NCBI GenBank assembly: GCA_002812745.2
Contig: NCSJ02000413.1
Span: 1 to 35,192 of the forward strand
DNA from: Scytalidium lignicola
Taxonomy: Eukaryota; Ascomycota; Leotiomycetes
Length of the DNA stretch: 35,192 bases
Reading direction: 5' to 3'
Under the pieces are notes generated by a model, which did not search any database, had not been told where the DNA came from, and saw nothing but the letters and a program-made list of their open reading frames with translations. The position numbers were made by a program, and so were the translations under genes. Positions 21,922 through 32,974 of the stretch are shown here, one piece after another. Within the stretch, counting starts at the first letter, position 1, and each line of letters starts with the position of its first letter.

Positions 21922-22553
21922 TATTGCCTGATGATAGAGGCAATTCACCGAATGGAGATTTAGGGAACACGAAGTGCGAGAGGAAACATTGTCGTCTGCA
22001 AAAGGTAAAATAGAATGTGAAAGGATGATGGAGAGGAAGCACAACTCATGAGATGGAAAGCTGGGATATGAGAGGGTGTAATAGCAGGCAAAAGTTGTCA
22101 GTCACGCCGAGCCTAGACAACAGAAGCGAGACGGGTGCTTAGCAAAAACTTCTGAATTTGCCCGCAACTCAAAAATCCAAAATAGATAACTTGATCCAAT
22201 ACGTAGAATCACCCGTTTTCCATATTAATGTACCTGTGGTTCCTTAGTTCCTTAATAAATTCTGCCAGATCTTACCGCCATGTAAATGCAGATTATTATA
22301 CCCCTGCATTTTTACTACACTTTAAGCTTAAGTTTAATAATTAGGAGCACAAGTATTAGAAATTGATATTAAGGATCATTATACCATTAGTAATTATCTT
22401 GGCCTGTTCAATATTAGCAGTATTTTAAAGAGTTTAATAAGTTTTGAAGAATTATAAGAGATAAAGAGACGAAAGAATACCAGGAGAAGTCGTCGTCAAA
22501 CGAATGGTTGTAGTGCGGAGTGTATGATGTGTACTGTAAAGGTGAACTACGAG
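21922..22553. other. Gap between pseudogene and transposon
   Basis: 21922-22130 is the 5' flank of the minus-strand pseudogene. The remainder is AT-rich and gene-free up to the TA target site at 22554-22555. Confidence 0.5.
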
Positions 22554-22555
22554 TA

Positions 22556-22709
22556 ATCGTCGGGCCTCAGGCACGCGCATTGCCCGACTTTCGTCGCATT
22601 CGCTCCTAGTCGGTGGAAGCAAGAGTGGTCGCAAAGCAAGAGTGGTCACAAAGCAAAATGTGGTCGCTTCTTATTTTTGTATGGTAAACGCACACAAATT
22701 AAATACTAA
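22556..22709. repeat. Left terminal inverted repeat, 154 bp
   Basis: Base-for-base reverse complement of 24738-24891, checked by reading both. The outer part contains GTCGGGC and GCCCGAC, able to pair with each other. The inner part contains three 17-bp tandem units (22617-22667). Confidence 0.95.
22617..22667. repeat. Three 17-bp tandem units inside the left terminal repeat
   Basis: AAGCAAGAGTGGTCGCA, AAGCAAGAGTGGTCACA and AAGCAAAATGTGGTCGC follow one another without gaps. The mirror set lies at 24780-24830. Repeated subterminal motifs are often transposase-binding sites, which is the likely role here. Confidence 0.75.
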
Positions 22710-22755
22710 TTACCATTAAATTTCATTTTTTGAATATATCCTTCAACTTACTACC

Positions 22756-24737
22756 ATGTCAACCCCAAAGAAAGAGTGTATTCGTCAAGCTAAAGACTGG
22801 CTAGCCAACAACCTTACAGAAAGCTAATCAATGGCAGTTAAACTATTCAAGGTTAATAAATCAACGTTGAATATGGCCATCTAGAGGGGTTCTAAACCTA
22901 ATTCTCATGGAGGCTATAATAAGATATTAACAACTAGTCAAGAGTAAGTTATATATACTTTTATTAAGTTATATCTTGATTATAGCCAACTTCTTACTAA
23001 GGAAATCATATTTAGAGTTATCTGTTATATCTAAAAATAATAGAATTGTCTATTCCTATCTTAAAGTTGGTATTGCAAATAGTAGAAAGCTTAGCCTGGC
23101 CTTCACAAAATCAAAACTAAACCAATTACTTAAAAATGCATTATTGCTCAAGATTTAGAAGAAGTCAAAGCTTGGTTTCAATGTTTTAAAATAGTAATTA
23201 AAAAGTATAATATCTAGAAGTATAATTTATTTAATTTCGATGAATCAGGATTCTGAATTGGCTATTCTNAAAAAAGTAGAAGTGTTAGTTCTAATTGAAT
23301 TAACTAAGCTTTACTCTTTAAGCCTTGAAAATCAGCAATCTGTTATTATAATTAAAATTATCTATGCTGATAAGACAACTCTTATTCCTCTTGTAGTTAT
23401 TGTTCAAAGCAAATATTACATAGTATCATGGTATAAAGATTAATTAAAAGGTTTAAAAGTAATCTATTTATTAGAAAGTAATTATACAATTAATCATATT
23501 AGTTTTTGATTTTTGAAGTATTTTATTCAATATACACAAGCAAGCCTTGATTAACCATATAAACTATTGTTGATGGACAATCAAAGTTGTTATACAAACC
23601 TTGAATTTACCTTGTTAGTTATTAAAAGCAATGTAGTATTATTCATATTTCTAGTATACTTAACTCATTGTATACAACCTCTTGATATAAGAGTATTTTA
23701 GCTATATAAGCATTGGCATAACAAAGTTATACATAATACTACTGAATTACTTGATTTTGAGTATATAATAACTTCCTTTTTCTGAGATTTACTAAATATT
23801 CACTAGAAAACCTTTAAAAAATCTACTATTCAAAATGCTTTCNAAAAAAGTTAGTATGTGGCCAATTAACCAGGAGGCAACCTTTACATTTATGAAGAAA
23901 TATATGAAAAGTAAGCTTAAAAAGAAAGTGGTTATAAAGTTTGAATTGCTTAAACTAAGAACTCTTATAACAATTTGACAAGTTTAATATCAACTTGGAA
24001 AATTTAAACCAAAGGTTATGGATCTTTTAAACTCTTTATCTTAATATAAATTTGAATCTTTTATATGTGGTATTAAATCAATGTTAGATAAGAGTGAAGT
24101 TATTAAATTTAATTATAATATAGTATATCAACACTTACAAAAGTTTATAATCAAAAAGCCATTTAACCAGAAAAGGATTTAAAAAGGAAAGGAGTTAACA
24201 GCTTAAGCTACACAAAATGCTATAGCAGAGAAAGAACTTAAAGAAGTTAAGAAAGCAGCTAATAAAGAAGTTAGAATACCTTGTCAGATTATGAATAAGG
24301 AGAAAAGAGAATAAAAGGCTATATAGGTAGTATAGTATAGAAAGGAAGCATTTAGAAAGAAAACAATTAAACAACTTCCTTGTAAGGTAGTAGGTAAGGT
24401 TGTTATGTATAAGGAATATACCTTATTACCATTCCCAGAACCTAGGAAGGAGTTAATTGTTGAGCAAAAACCACCAACTATACCAACAATTGATTTAGCA
24501 GAGATTCTACTTCATAAACCACCTCAAACCCCTTATCAACAAACGATCAGGACAAGTTTTGCAAGGCCAGAGTTACAACATGAGGAAAGGGGGAGTGATG
24601 ATTCAGAAGAGAGTTATATACACTTAGATCTGGAAGGGGAATTTGGATTTAGTAGTAGTTCAAGCGATTCAGGTGATTCAAGCAATTCATTGGATTCAGA
24701 TGAATCTAATGAAGAAGGATACTTTAAGTTGTGGTAG
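22756..24737 (+). pseudogene. pogo/Fot-type transposase (DDE_1), many stops
   Basis: From ATG at 22756 the frame reads an N-terminal helix-turn-helix region (MSTPKKECIRQAKDWLANNL, FKVNKSTLN, GGYNKILTTSQE). It then gives the DDE nuclease core: FDESGF near 23238 for the first Asp, LLMDNQSCYTNLEF near 23570 for the second Asp, and LTHCIQPLDIRVF near 23670. These orders and motifs are those of Fot1/pogo transposases. At least ten in-frame stops occur, several where Trp, Gln or Arg is expected (for example a TGA inside FDESGF-stop-IG). N characters at 23269 and 23843 each shift the frame, and dropping them restores it. The final 110 codons (24405-24737), an acidic Ser/Asp-rich tail, are still open. 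The enzyme cannot be functional. Confidence 0.9.
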
Positions 24738-24891
24738 TTAGTATTTAATTTGTGTGCGTTTACCATACAAAAATAAGAAGCGACCACATTTTGCTTTGTG
24801 ACCACTCTTGCTTTGCGACCACTCTTGCTTCCACCGACTAGGAGCGAATGCGACGAAAGTCGGGCAATGCGCGTGCCTGAGGCCCGACGAT
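24738..24891. repeat. Right terminal inverted repeat, 154 bp
   Basis: Perfect inverted copy of 22556-22709. The transposase stop codon (24735-24737) directly abuts it. Confidence 0.95.
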
Positions 24892-25422
24892 TACTAGCTA
24901 TCTACAGAATATAGTTGGCTGGCTAATCTCGGTTAGAAGGTTATCACGTGGAAGCACGTGCCTCCACCCAACAATGGTTGATGGTCAACAGGCACCAATG
25001 TTTGCATGCTAAGGCCGCGTAAGAGGCTACGCAATTTCCGCGAAAACTACATCACAAACCAATCCAAAGCGGCAGGCAACTATTTTCGCAAATGTTCAGT
25101 CGTGTTGCTTGTTATCCCTAGGCATCAATAATTTGCCCATAGCTTTGGACTCGTCGTCCTAAATTTTCAGGGCTAGTAATTGGACAATTGTGGGCGTTGG
25201 GCTGTTTGTCTGTCCAATTTTGCTGTTGATGATGCGTCTAGTATCCACTATTGCATAGTACTTCTTGAACCGCATTACGATTAAAAGTATCCAATTTCTA
25301 GTATATACCTCTATATAAGTAGATATCCGCCTGAGTTCTCGCTCTTGTATAGTGCCTACTCGTAGAAAGTGTAGGGTATGGGCGTCTCTTTAGCTTGATA
25401 CGAAAATTCAGAGACCGTTACA
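24892..25422. other. Gap between transposon and ABC transporter pseudogene
   Basis: No gene seen. The last part, with several TATAA-like stretches around 25300-25370, is probably the old promoter of the ABC transporter gene. Confidence 0.45.
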
Positions 25423-26935
25423 ATGATAGCATTATCGAACCAAACAATTACAGGAGCCAATGGCTATTCCACGGTTTCCTTTGGCCCTACAGTGCCAGGG
25501 AGGTTCGACTTTACGCCTCTTTTCGAGGATACTATGCTCTCAATCGTTCCATCGACTATTCTACTAATTCTTCTTCTTGCTCGACTATTCATTCTATATA
25601 AGCAGCTAAGAAAGGTTTCAAAAAGTAGTCTACACGGTAATAAGATAGTAGGTCGTCATATAGATATTTATTTATATAAAGTGCTAAACAAGGAAATAGT
25701 TATTCTTAGTCGTTTATGCCATGATACAGACGACTATCCTAATTCTTCAAGCTTTAAACTCATCTCTAAGAACATGCGCCACGGTTGCAGCAGCTGCTCT
25801 CACGTTAATAGACGCATTAGGACTGTGTATACTTTCACATTTGGAGCACATTAGTTTTATTAGACCTTCTGTTATTATTAATGTTTATCTTCTACTCACA
25901 CTTCCTTTTGATGTCATGCGCGCAAAATTGCTAATTCAACAAAGTTCACTGCAGCTGTAGTTACAAGTGCGATTAATGTAAAACTTATAATTCTAATTGC
26001 AAAAGCAATAGAAAAGCGCAGAATTCTCTTAAATCGATATTAAAGGTCCTCTCTAGAGTCTACAAGTAGAATCTACAGCAGGTCATTCTTCTAGTAGCTC
26101 AATAAGTTGATAACAACAAGGTTTAGCCGAGTCATCTAAAATGAAGACCTATACCCCATCGAAGAGGAAATGAGCTCAGATTTTCTGTTTACTCAAGGCT
26201 AACAGACTTGGAATCAAGCTATCCAGGATAAGAAAAGAGCATTACTATAGTCCACACTAAGAGCAACACGAACAGCGTTCTTATACTATGTTTTCCCACG
26301 AGTTTGTCTTATCGCATTCAGATATGTACAACCCTTTTTGCTTTCAAGAACAGTTGATTTTGCAAACAGCTTTAATGAACCTGATTCAATCGGNAAAAAG
26401 TCTTACAAGTGCCTTTGGCCTAGTCTTTCTTGGTATAGCAGTTTCAAATGGCATGTATGAACATATGAGCTATAGATTTGTCATAACTGTAAGAAGGACT
26501 TTAGTTAATATAATTTATAGCAAGACCGTAAATTTGAGTATAATAGCTCTTAATAAGTCAGCAGCTATCACATTAATAGCAAGTAACACAGGTAAGACTC
26601 TTTATTTTACTTTTAAACTAACAAAAGGTTCTTTTGTAAGCTAACTTTTCAATAAAAGCAATATGTCAAGGTCTGGCTATAGTTCACGAGATTTGAGCAA
26701 TTCCAATTGAATTAAGAATTTGTCTATAGCTGTTATATAAGCAGCTAAGTATAGCTTTCTTAGCTCTTACAGTAGTAACTATAATATCAATAGCAAAAGT
26801 CATGTTGTTAGCTTAATATATTGGAGATGCTCAAAAAATCTAAATCCAGAGTATCTAAACTTGTATTGATACTACTACTACAATGTTAGGATTAATGAAA
26901 GTGAGTAATATAACATTATAGAGAAATCAGAAATT
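25423..26935 (+). pseudogene. ABCC-type multidrug transporter, N-terminal half, decayed
   Basis: Several frames in order match the N-terminal membrane part of fungal ABCC (MRP-like) exporters. First are the TMD0 segments FGPTVPGRFDFTPLFED, LSIVPSTILLILLLARLF and ATVAAAALTLIDALGLCILS, with IRPSVIINVYLLLTL. Next is the linker NEDLYPIEEEMSSDFLF, and then first transmembrane-domain segments STLRATRTAFLYYVFPRV, LIAFRYVQPFLLSRTVDF, AFGLVFLGIAVSNGMYEH, AIVHEIWAIPIELRI and IDTTTTMLGLMK. Stops interrupt many of these, for example a TAG before STLRATR where the family usually has Trp. An N at 26394 shifts the frame; dropping it restores it. No nucleotide-binding domain is present: the gene ends at a GTGAGT intron donor just before the integrase-like fragment. 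It would once have exported toxins or metabolites. Confidence 0.88.
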
Positions 26936-26937
26936 TG

Positions 26938-27264
26938 CTAAATAAGAAGCTTAATATGTTCTTGAGCAATAATATCAAAAACTTTACTATCTTGGACTGC
27001 ATAACGTTGTACAGGGTGGTATGCATCAGGTAATCGATATAACTTCTTGTTTTTAAGTTCAAATTGAGTAATTGCCCTGTGTTTGAGGTTGTTATCGGCT
27101 TGATTGTCTGGTTTTAGCTTTGGATTATCCAAAAAGACATGTATTTTTTGCCAGTGTTGTAAGTTGATTCGTTCCTTATTGATATAGTTCTCGTTATATA
27201 TGTAGTCTTGAAAAAAAAAGCGTACATCATTGGGAAAAGGATTAATTGACTTAATTGTAGCCAT
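26938..27264 (-). pseudogene. Integrase-like mobile-element protein fragment
   Basis: A 108-codon frame starting at the ATG at 27264 reads INPFPNDVRFFFQDYIYN, HWQKIHVFLDNPKLKP, NLKHRAITQFELKNKKLYRL and RYAVQDSKVFDIIAQEHIKL, and stops at 26938. The layout looks like the start of fungal retroelement-type integrase proteins, just before the expected zinc-binding HHCC/H2C2 domain and DDE core, both missing. It lies within three bases of the ABCC pseudogene remnant and opposes it. It was probably inserted into, or rearranged against, that gene. The identification is from recall of the pattern, so moderate. Confidence 0.5.
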
Positions 27265-28776
27265 ATTGAGTTATAGTAATAATTCAATCTCAATTATCAC
27301 AAGAATAACAAAGTAGAAGGAAATAGAAAGTAGGAAGAACCTGTGTATTTGAAGCTACACCGCTACTTTGGAGTAGGTGGGGTAATTGGTGTATTGTATT
27401 GGCGTATGGGCCGGAACATATACAACCAAGTATGAGATCTACTGTGTGCCTGCGTATATCATATCCCAACAAAAAGGCACACAAAGTCTAGATCTAGTTA
27501 TATGTAGAGCAATTGTGTATGTAACGAATAGTGTGACATAATTGTGAACAAAATTAATCGCTGGTTACTCAATATTCTCGTTCCTTGGGTTATTGGAACG
27601 TGACGTCTATTTGGTATAATGCAACCCTCAACTACGTACAATTAATTGCCTATATGCGATCAATATCTCTAGTGTGACCAGATACTTCATACTCCATCCC
27701 ATCTATTCCCTGGGTATTGATAATTCATCGATTACTGCTCCTGAATGTTATCGGCTCAGCCTCGAGACGCTGACGTACGCCATCCTACCGCTGACCCCTG
27801 ACGAGCTGAAGTTGATGCTGGCCCCAGAATTTAGTTGTCTAATAAGCTTAATCTGATGCTGTAGCGAGTGCTCTGTTTCAAGGGGGTGGCTTTGACGATG
27901 GATTAGATGCAGGTACCCGCGTAACCCAGAAGGGCTTAGAAGCTGTAATCGTACCGAGGCAGTGCAAACTTCCTCCAGATGTTTCAACGGCTCGGAGAGA
28001 AACTAAACGGCTGTTATGAAATTTGATTTGTTCAAATAAGCTACTGATGGTGATCATGCGAGGAATGTTTGTTTCCAACTCGAAACGTATCTGAAGCTTA
28101 GAAATCAACGTGCTTTAAAGGATAAAAGCTACACGTAGAATCCATCACCTCCACAGCCATGGTTTCCCCAACATCACTCGATAACATTTGACCACACTAA
28201 TAGGACTTAACTCATAAAAAATGCTTTACTGATGTCCCGTGCATACAATTATTGTGGAAAGTGGCTGGGTTACTTGAAGTGACAAGGTTGCCTTCGGCTT
28301 GTAGATACCGCTCTCAACAAAAACCGAGGTTTGCTTGAGTGTATAGAAAACACAACTAAATATCCTTGATTCAATTTCAATTTCAATTTTAGTACAGAAT
28401 GGTATTAATCATTAACATTATAATATTACATTATCTTAATACGTAGATATAAAAGGAAATAGAGAAGAACCCTACAACAATGTGCCAAGGTAGTTGTATA
28501 TCCACGCCACATACGCTGGAGTGCTCCCACTCCCAACATATCATCGGAGAGGCTATGCAGAAGTGGAGAAAGCTTGCCAGGTGTAGGATATGTCAACCTC
28601 GCCTGGGCGTAAGACATGACGTCGTGGTATGACCGTTACATCTTTGACACAATCTAGAATCGTGGTATACGAATATAAATATCAGATGAACTCCTTCCAT
28701 CATGGTAACCCCATTCATCAAAATACAAGTAAACTCACAAACTCCTAAGTACATAGCTTTAACCGGCTCACCGACT
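27265..28776. other. Gene-poor stretch upstream of HMG-CoA synthase
   Basis: 27265-27480 (minus sense) may be the 5' flank or long terminal repeat of the integrase-like element; read on the minus strand it begins TGTTGGGATATG near 27471. The 17-bp repeat of 19744 recurs at 27604-27620. 27870-28020 has a short plus-strand protein-like piece (FQGGGFDDGLDAGTRVTQKG) that I cannot assign. 28200-28776 must contain the HMG-CoA synthase promoter. No intact gene was seen. Confidence 0.4.
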
Positions 28777-30377
28777 ATGTCAGCCTTAAAAACGTCTCCA
28801 CGCCCAGATGTTGGCATCAAGGCGATGGAAATATACTTTCCTCAAAATGCAAGTATAAAATTTTCTGATTCTAATATTGCTACATCGAACTAATTTAATT
28901 AAGTGTGTTGACCAAGCTGATCTGGAAGACTTTGATGGCGTGAGCAAAGGAAAATACACCATTGGCTTGGGTCAGTCAAAAATGGGTTTCTGTGACGATA
29001 GAGAAGGTATGCACATTCATCACCATTGCTAGCAGCTAAAAAAAATCTATCTCGACTAATTATATTCATAGATGCATACTCTATAGCTCTCACCGTACTC
29101 TCCTCCCTGATGAAAAAGTACTCCATCGACCCCAAATCCATCGGTCGTCTCGAAGTTGGAACCGAAACTCTCCTCGACAAGTCCAAGTCCTGCAAGTCTG
29201 TCCTCATGCAACTCTTCTCACCAAGCGGCAACACCAACATCGAAGGTGTGGACACAATAAACGCCTGTTACGGTGGCACAAACGCGCTTTTCAACGCTGT
29301 GAATTGGATTGAATCCTCTGCCTGGGATGGCCGAGATGCAATCGTCGTCACATCAGATATTGCGTTATATGAGAAGGGTAATGCCAGACCCACGGGAGGT
29401 GCAGGGGGTGTAGCTATGCTCATCGGACCCGACGCCCCAATTGTGCTTGATCCTGGGATGAGAGGGATATACATGAGACATACGTATGATTTTTACAAGC
29501 CGAATCTGAAGTCTGAGTATCCAATTGTGCATGGGCATTACTCTGTGCGATGCTATACGGAGTCCTTAGATGCTTGCTACAAGGATTATCATCAGAAGAG
29601 AGCAGCTCGAGAGGGAAGATCTACTAGAGGCGGTAGCAGTGAACTCGATAAGAAGGATGAGGCATGCACTCCACTTGACATATTTGACCACCTCGTCTTC
29701 CATTCACCAACATGTAAAGTGGTCATGAAATCCTACGCTCGCCTTCTCTACAACGACTATATCTCCTCTCCATCTCATCCAGCATTTGACTCCGTCCCAT
29801 TAGCATTCCGAGAAACAGACTATGAGACCTCATTAACAGAAAAATCCATCGAGAAACACTTCATTTCCCTATCTAAGGAAAAGTTCAATCAGAGGGTGCA
29901 GCCAACTCTCCAGGTGCCGAACATGTGCGGGAACATGTACTGTGCTAGCGTCTATGGATCTCTCATCAGTCTCCTATGCAACGTCGGCAGTGAGAAGCTG
30001 CAGGGGAAAACAATTGGGGTATTCAGTTATGGAGCGGGACTTGCGAGTTCGCTATTCTCTGTTACTGTTAAGGGCGACATTACCAATATTATTCAACAGA
30101 TCAATTTACAAGAGAGATTAGATGCGAGGACTGTTTTGTCTCCGGTTGTTTATGAGGAGGTGAGCAACAACTGAAACTGGCGAAATTTAAAAAAAAATTC
30201 CTTGAAGTGAACGGAATTAAGCTAATGATAAACTGGCAGACATGTTTACTTCAAGAGGGGGCGTACCAAAAGAAAAGCTACAAACCAAAGGGAAATGTGG
30301 CAGCATTAGCCCCAGGGACGTACTACTTGACGGAGGTCGATGATCTATTTCGACGTACCTATGTTATCAAAAAGTAA
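28777..30377 (+). CDS. Hydroxymethylglutaryl-CoA synthase (divergent paralogue)
   Basis: Four exons (28777-28848, 28904-29006, 29072-30159, 30240-30377) give 466 aa, normal for fungal HMG-CoA synthase, which condenses acetyl-CoA and acetoacetyl-CoA in the mevalonate pathway. Catalytic residues are present: Glu90 ([12 protein letters not shown]), Cys124 (NACYGGT), Asp154, Asp198 (YDFYKP) and His269 (FHSPTCK). The C-terminal [16 protein letters not shown] and [17 protein letters not shown] are in place. The first intron (28849-28903) starts with GC (GCAAGT); the nearby GT would break the frame. Several highly conserved positions differ: SDIALY for GDIA.Y, VHGHYS for VDGHYS, and SYGAGL for SYGSGL. 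That suggests a paralogue, not the housekeeping copy. An in-frame ATG at 28702 could extend the N terminus by 25 residues. Most neighbours are decayed, yet this gene is intact, so it is probably under selection. Confidence 0.92.
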
Positions 30378-30876
30378 GTGCTGTTAGGTAATATGTTATG
30401 GGCAGTTTCACGGTCTATCTCATTTTATTGGGTGGTGGATTTCAATTCAATTATTGAAGCAAGGTATTACTTAGAAGTGGTACTTATTATATTGTCNTTT
30501 TTTAAGCAAAAAGATATCATAGAGACATCATAGCTTTCTTGCTTTGAACTTTAATATAATCCTTCATTAACTATCTCATTATAAAATCAATCATCATCAT
30601 AAAACTCATCAAAATCACCTCCCTTCTATATATCTACAAGATATCCAACCAAGTCAAAACCTAGTTTACAATTTCAAAACTCCCACCATCAACATGATAA
30701 AGTAGCTCCTTTAGTGAGCTTGTTGAGCCGCCGCAGCTTGCTGGAATTCGTTGACTGTACGATTTGCAGCAGCAAATTCTTCATCGGAGGGTATGTTGAC
30801 AATCATCAAATATAAGACTTTCTAAAAAGGGCATTGCGTTAGCATGTGGCTTCTCTTCTAATTTGTTAGGAGATTT
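30378..30876. other. Gap between HMG-CoA synthase and the next pseudogene
   Basis: AT-rich, no gene. It contains an N at 30497 before a T run and the 3' flanks of two converging genes. Confidence 0.5.
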
Positions 30877-32476
30877 TTATACCCCTGTCAATAACTTTTT
30901 AACACCGAGCACAGGATTCAGAGCATTCACGGCTTGTAAGCCTCCTCCTAAACCTCCTCCTAAGCCTCCTCCTGAATATGGATAGCTTCGGCCTTGCTGA
31001 GGATTACCCTCACGAGGAGTCAAAAAACCTCCTATAATTGGGATTCTATCCACGGGGAATCCTCTATTGTAGCTACCAGTAGGGTCATGAGCCGCGCCGT
31101 ATCTAGGGTTGGATCTACCTCCAAATCCACCAGATCTCCGGTCCCCAAGTCCTCCGAGGCCTCCTCCAATTCCTTGGCCGAGAGAAGGCGGGTTTATATA
31201 CCCGCCTGTGACTAGAGAGATTAGATTGCCGCTATTGGCGGTATGATTTGGATCTGCAAGCCGAGAGGTGAAAGATGCCTTTGGTGTCTTTGATAAAGCA
31301 CTATTTGGGTTCTGTCCTGCCTATATGTAGTATTATTATTAGTTACTTGTGCACCAGTCACAAGGAAGACAACTTAGACTAATTATAAAACGTACATATT
31401 CAGCTTGTGCCCTGCGATCATAGTACTCGCTAATGAATTTCTTCGTCCTCTTCAACTTCTCGCATTTGGTCTTGACTTCCTCGTTAGTCTGTTTTTGTAA
31501 CTTATCAAGTCCTAGAAAGATCAGTAGTGCAATCTCAGGGAAATCCAGCTCGCCGTAGGTGTTTCCGTTTGAACGTTTTAGGTTATGCTTCAACTTGCCC
31601 ATGCCAGTTGGTAAGGCGTTACACTTGTCAATAACAGTAGATATTGTGGTAGTGAGATTGACAGATGTTTCTATTGCGTCACTTTCGGGGTTCCATGTCA
31701 TGACGAGGCAAAATAGACCACGAGGGCGGAAGAACTCGTCGTTAATGGTATCTAGAAAGGTATTTGTCCTAAATAGCCACGAGAAGACATTAGTTTATAA
31801 TTCAATATCACTACTGATAATCAAATACAAACTTATGCCGAAAATGTATTTTTGTCGCAGTTTTAACAGTAATTATAATCGCCGCTTACACTGCAATACC
31901 AATACCCATTGGCAGTGTTATCGTCGTAAAGCTTGCTAGGTTAATAGCGTTGATTTACGGTGAAGCTTAGCTGGCCTGATTAAACGTCTCTAAAAAATCG
32001 AGGAACATATCCTGATTAATGCCAACTTCCTCTAGAACTGGAGCATATGCCCTGATAAAGCCGCGCGCACGATCCTTGGGACGGCGCTAAGGGAGTAGGA
32101 CAGGTAATGGCAGTTTTGGTATTTCTGCAAGAGGCGGGTATTGGTGTGCTGGATACCGTTCAATGAAGTTGGCAGTGATCTTGTGCACATCGCGTTCAGT
32201 TTTGGCGGGTGGTTTATTCGAGTCTGTCACCGGAGCCTGTTCGTCTTGGGCATCGTCGAGATTCCATTGCACTTCATCGTCTCCAGGGAATGATGAATCT
32301 CTGCCCTGCCCCTCGAATTGAATCCGTTCGTCTGTATGTGGTGGTGAAGAGCTATGGTTCTGCTCCGCGCTCTTGCGAGCTGCCTTTTTTTGTTTATGGT
32401 GGGAGATGCCTTCAGATACTAGGCCAACGCCACCAGCGATGCCTTTGACAGCTTTCCCGATAAGTTGGTCGGCCAT
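30877..32476 (-). pseudogene. Unnamed fungal protein with Gly-rich tail, four stops
   Basis: Exons 32476-31833, 31768-31396 and 31320-30877, with introns 31769-31832 (64 nt) and 31321-31395 (75 nt), form one continuous 486-codon frame. It begins MADQLIGKAVKGIAGGVGLV, followed by a charged low-complexity part (HHKQKKAARKSAEQNH). A conserved-looking central region includes RARGFIRAYAPVLEEVGINQ, TNTFLDTINDEFFRPRGL and KKFISEYYDRRAQAEY. It ends in a Gly-rich tail built on a 12-bp GGAGGAGGCTTA-type repeat. Stops at 32087-32089, 31967-31969, 31955-31957 and 31886-31888 break it, the first of them directly before RRPKDRARGF. I recognise the general type, a widespread ascomycete protein of unknown function. 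No indel is needed, so decay is by point mutation only. Confidence 0.75.
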
Positions 32477-32974
32477 GAAGTAGATAGATAGATATAGAAA
32501 GAATGAAGGGAGAAAATGGACAAGATAAAGAAAAGTGATGAAGAATGTAATGAATTTAGATGGTTCTAACTTATCCTTCCCTTCCCTTGTACCGACTTAC
32601 CTTTGCTTATTTATCCCTCCCGTATGTATCTACGCCGCACTCACATAGATGGTCGATCAGCCATAGTATCTTACGCAAGTCGTCGTAATTGTCAACTCTC
32701 ACGAGAAGATGACTGGGGAAAGAGTTGATGTTTTGCGAGTGCGAGGTGAAGTCGATGATTGGTTGTCGCAGTCATAGATCCTTTCCAGCTCGCTTTCGCT
32801 CCGAAAGTGGAATAGCTTTCTCGCTACCAGCTATGATTGGCTCAAAAGCCAAAGCAGGCCTCCTTGGGAGTGCATTCAAGCAACACTAAGTTGCGTGTCG
32901 CTCTCGCGTTCGCTCCGCAAAAGGAAGTGCTTGACTTAATAACTAACAGCCCCTTTAGACCCGCTCTACCTATC
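32477..32974. other. Divergent gap between pseudogenes
   Basis: Holds the 5' flanks of the minus-strand pseudogene and the plus-strand regulator pseudogene. An upstream extension of the regulator frame (from 32837) lacks an ATG until 32975. GCTCGCTTTCGCTCCGAAAG near 32789 and CTCGCGTTCGCTCCGCAAAA near 32904 are similar 20-bp elements. Confidence 0.45.

Larger units (their letters stand above)
22556..24891 (+). mobile_element. pogo/Fot-type DNA transposon, complete ends, dead transposase
   Basis: A 2336-bp element delimited by perfect 154-bp terminal inverted repeats (22556-22709 and 24738-24891) starting ATCGTCGGGCC. It is flanked by the dinucleotide TA on both sides (22554-22555 and 24892-24893), the target duplication of the Tc1/mariner-pogo superfamily. 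The transposase is plus-strand and decayed (separate entry); its last frame stops directly at the right repeat. The interior is very AT-rich while the ends are GC-rich and unmutated. Because both ends are intact, the copy could in principle be moved by a transposase made elsewhere. Confidence 0.93.

Noticed and set aside
27870..28020. Plus-strand protein-like piece (FQGGGFDDGLDAG)
   Set aside because: Only about 50 codons, no start, no neighbouring exon and no family recognised, so not listed as a gene.
28440..28640. Possible solo long terminal repeat resembling 27281-27330 (shared TTCT/TATTTCCTT tracts)
   Set aside because: The match is short and pyrimidine-rich, and no paired ends or target duplication could be found by eye.
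30160..30174. Apparent HMG-CoA synthase C terminus ending at 30174
   Set aside because: GTGAGC is an intron donor; the exon at 30240-30377 supplies the family's conserved C-terminal YKPKG...LAPGTYYL.
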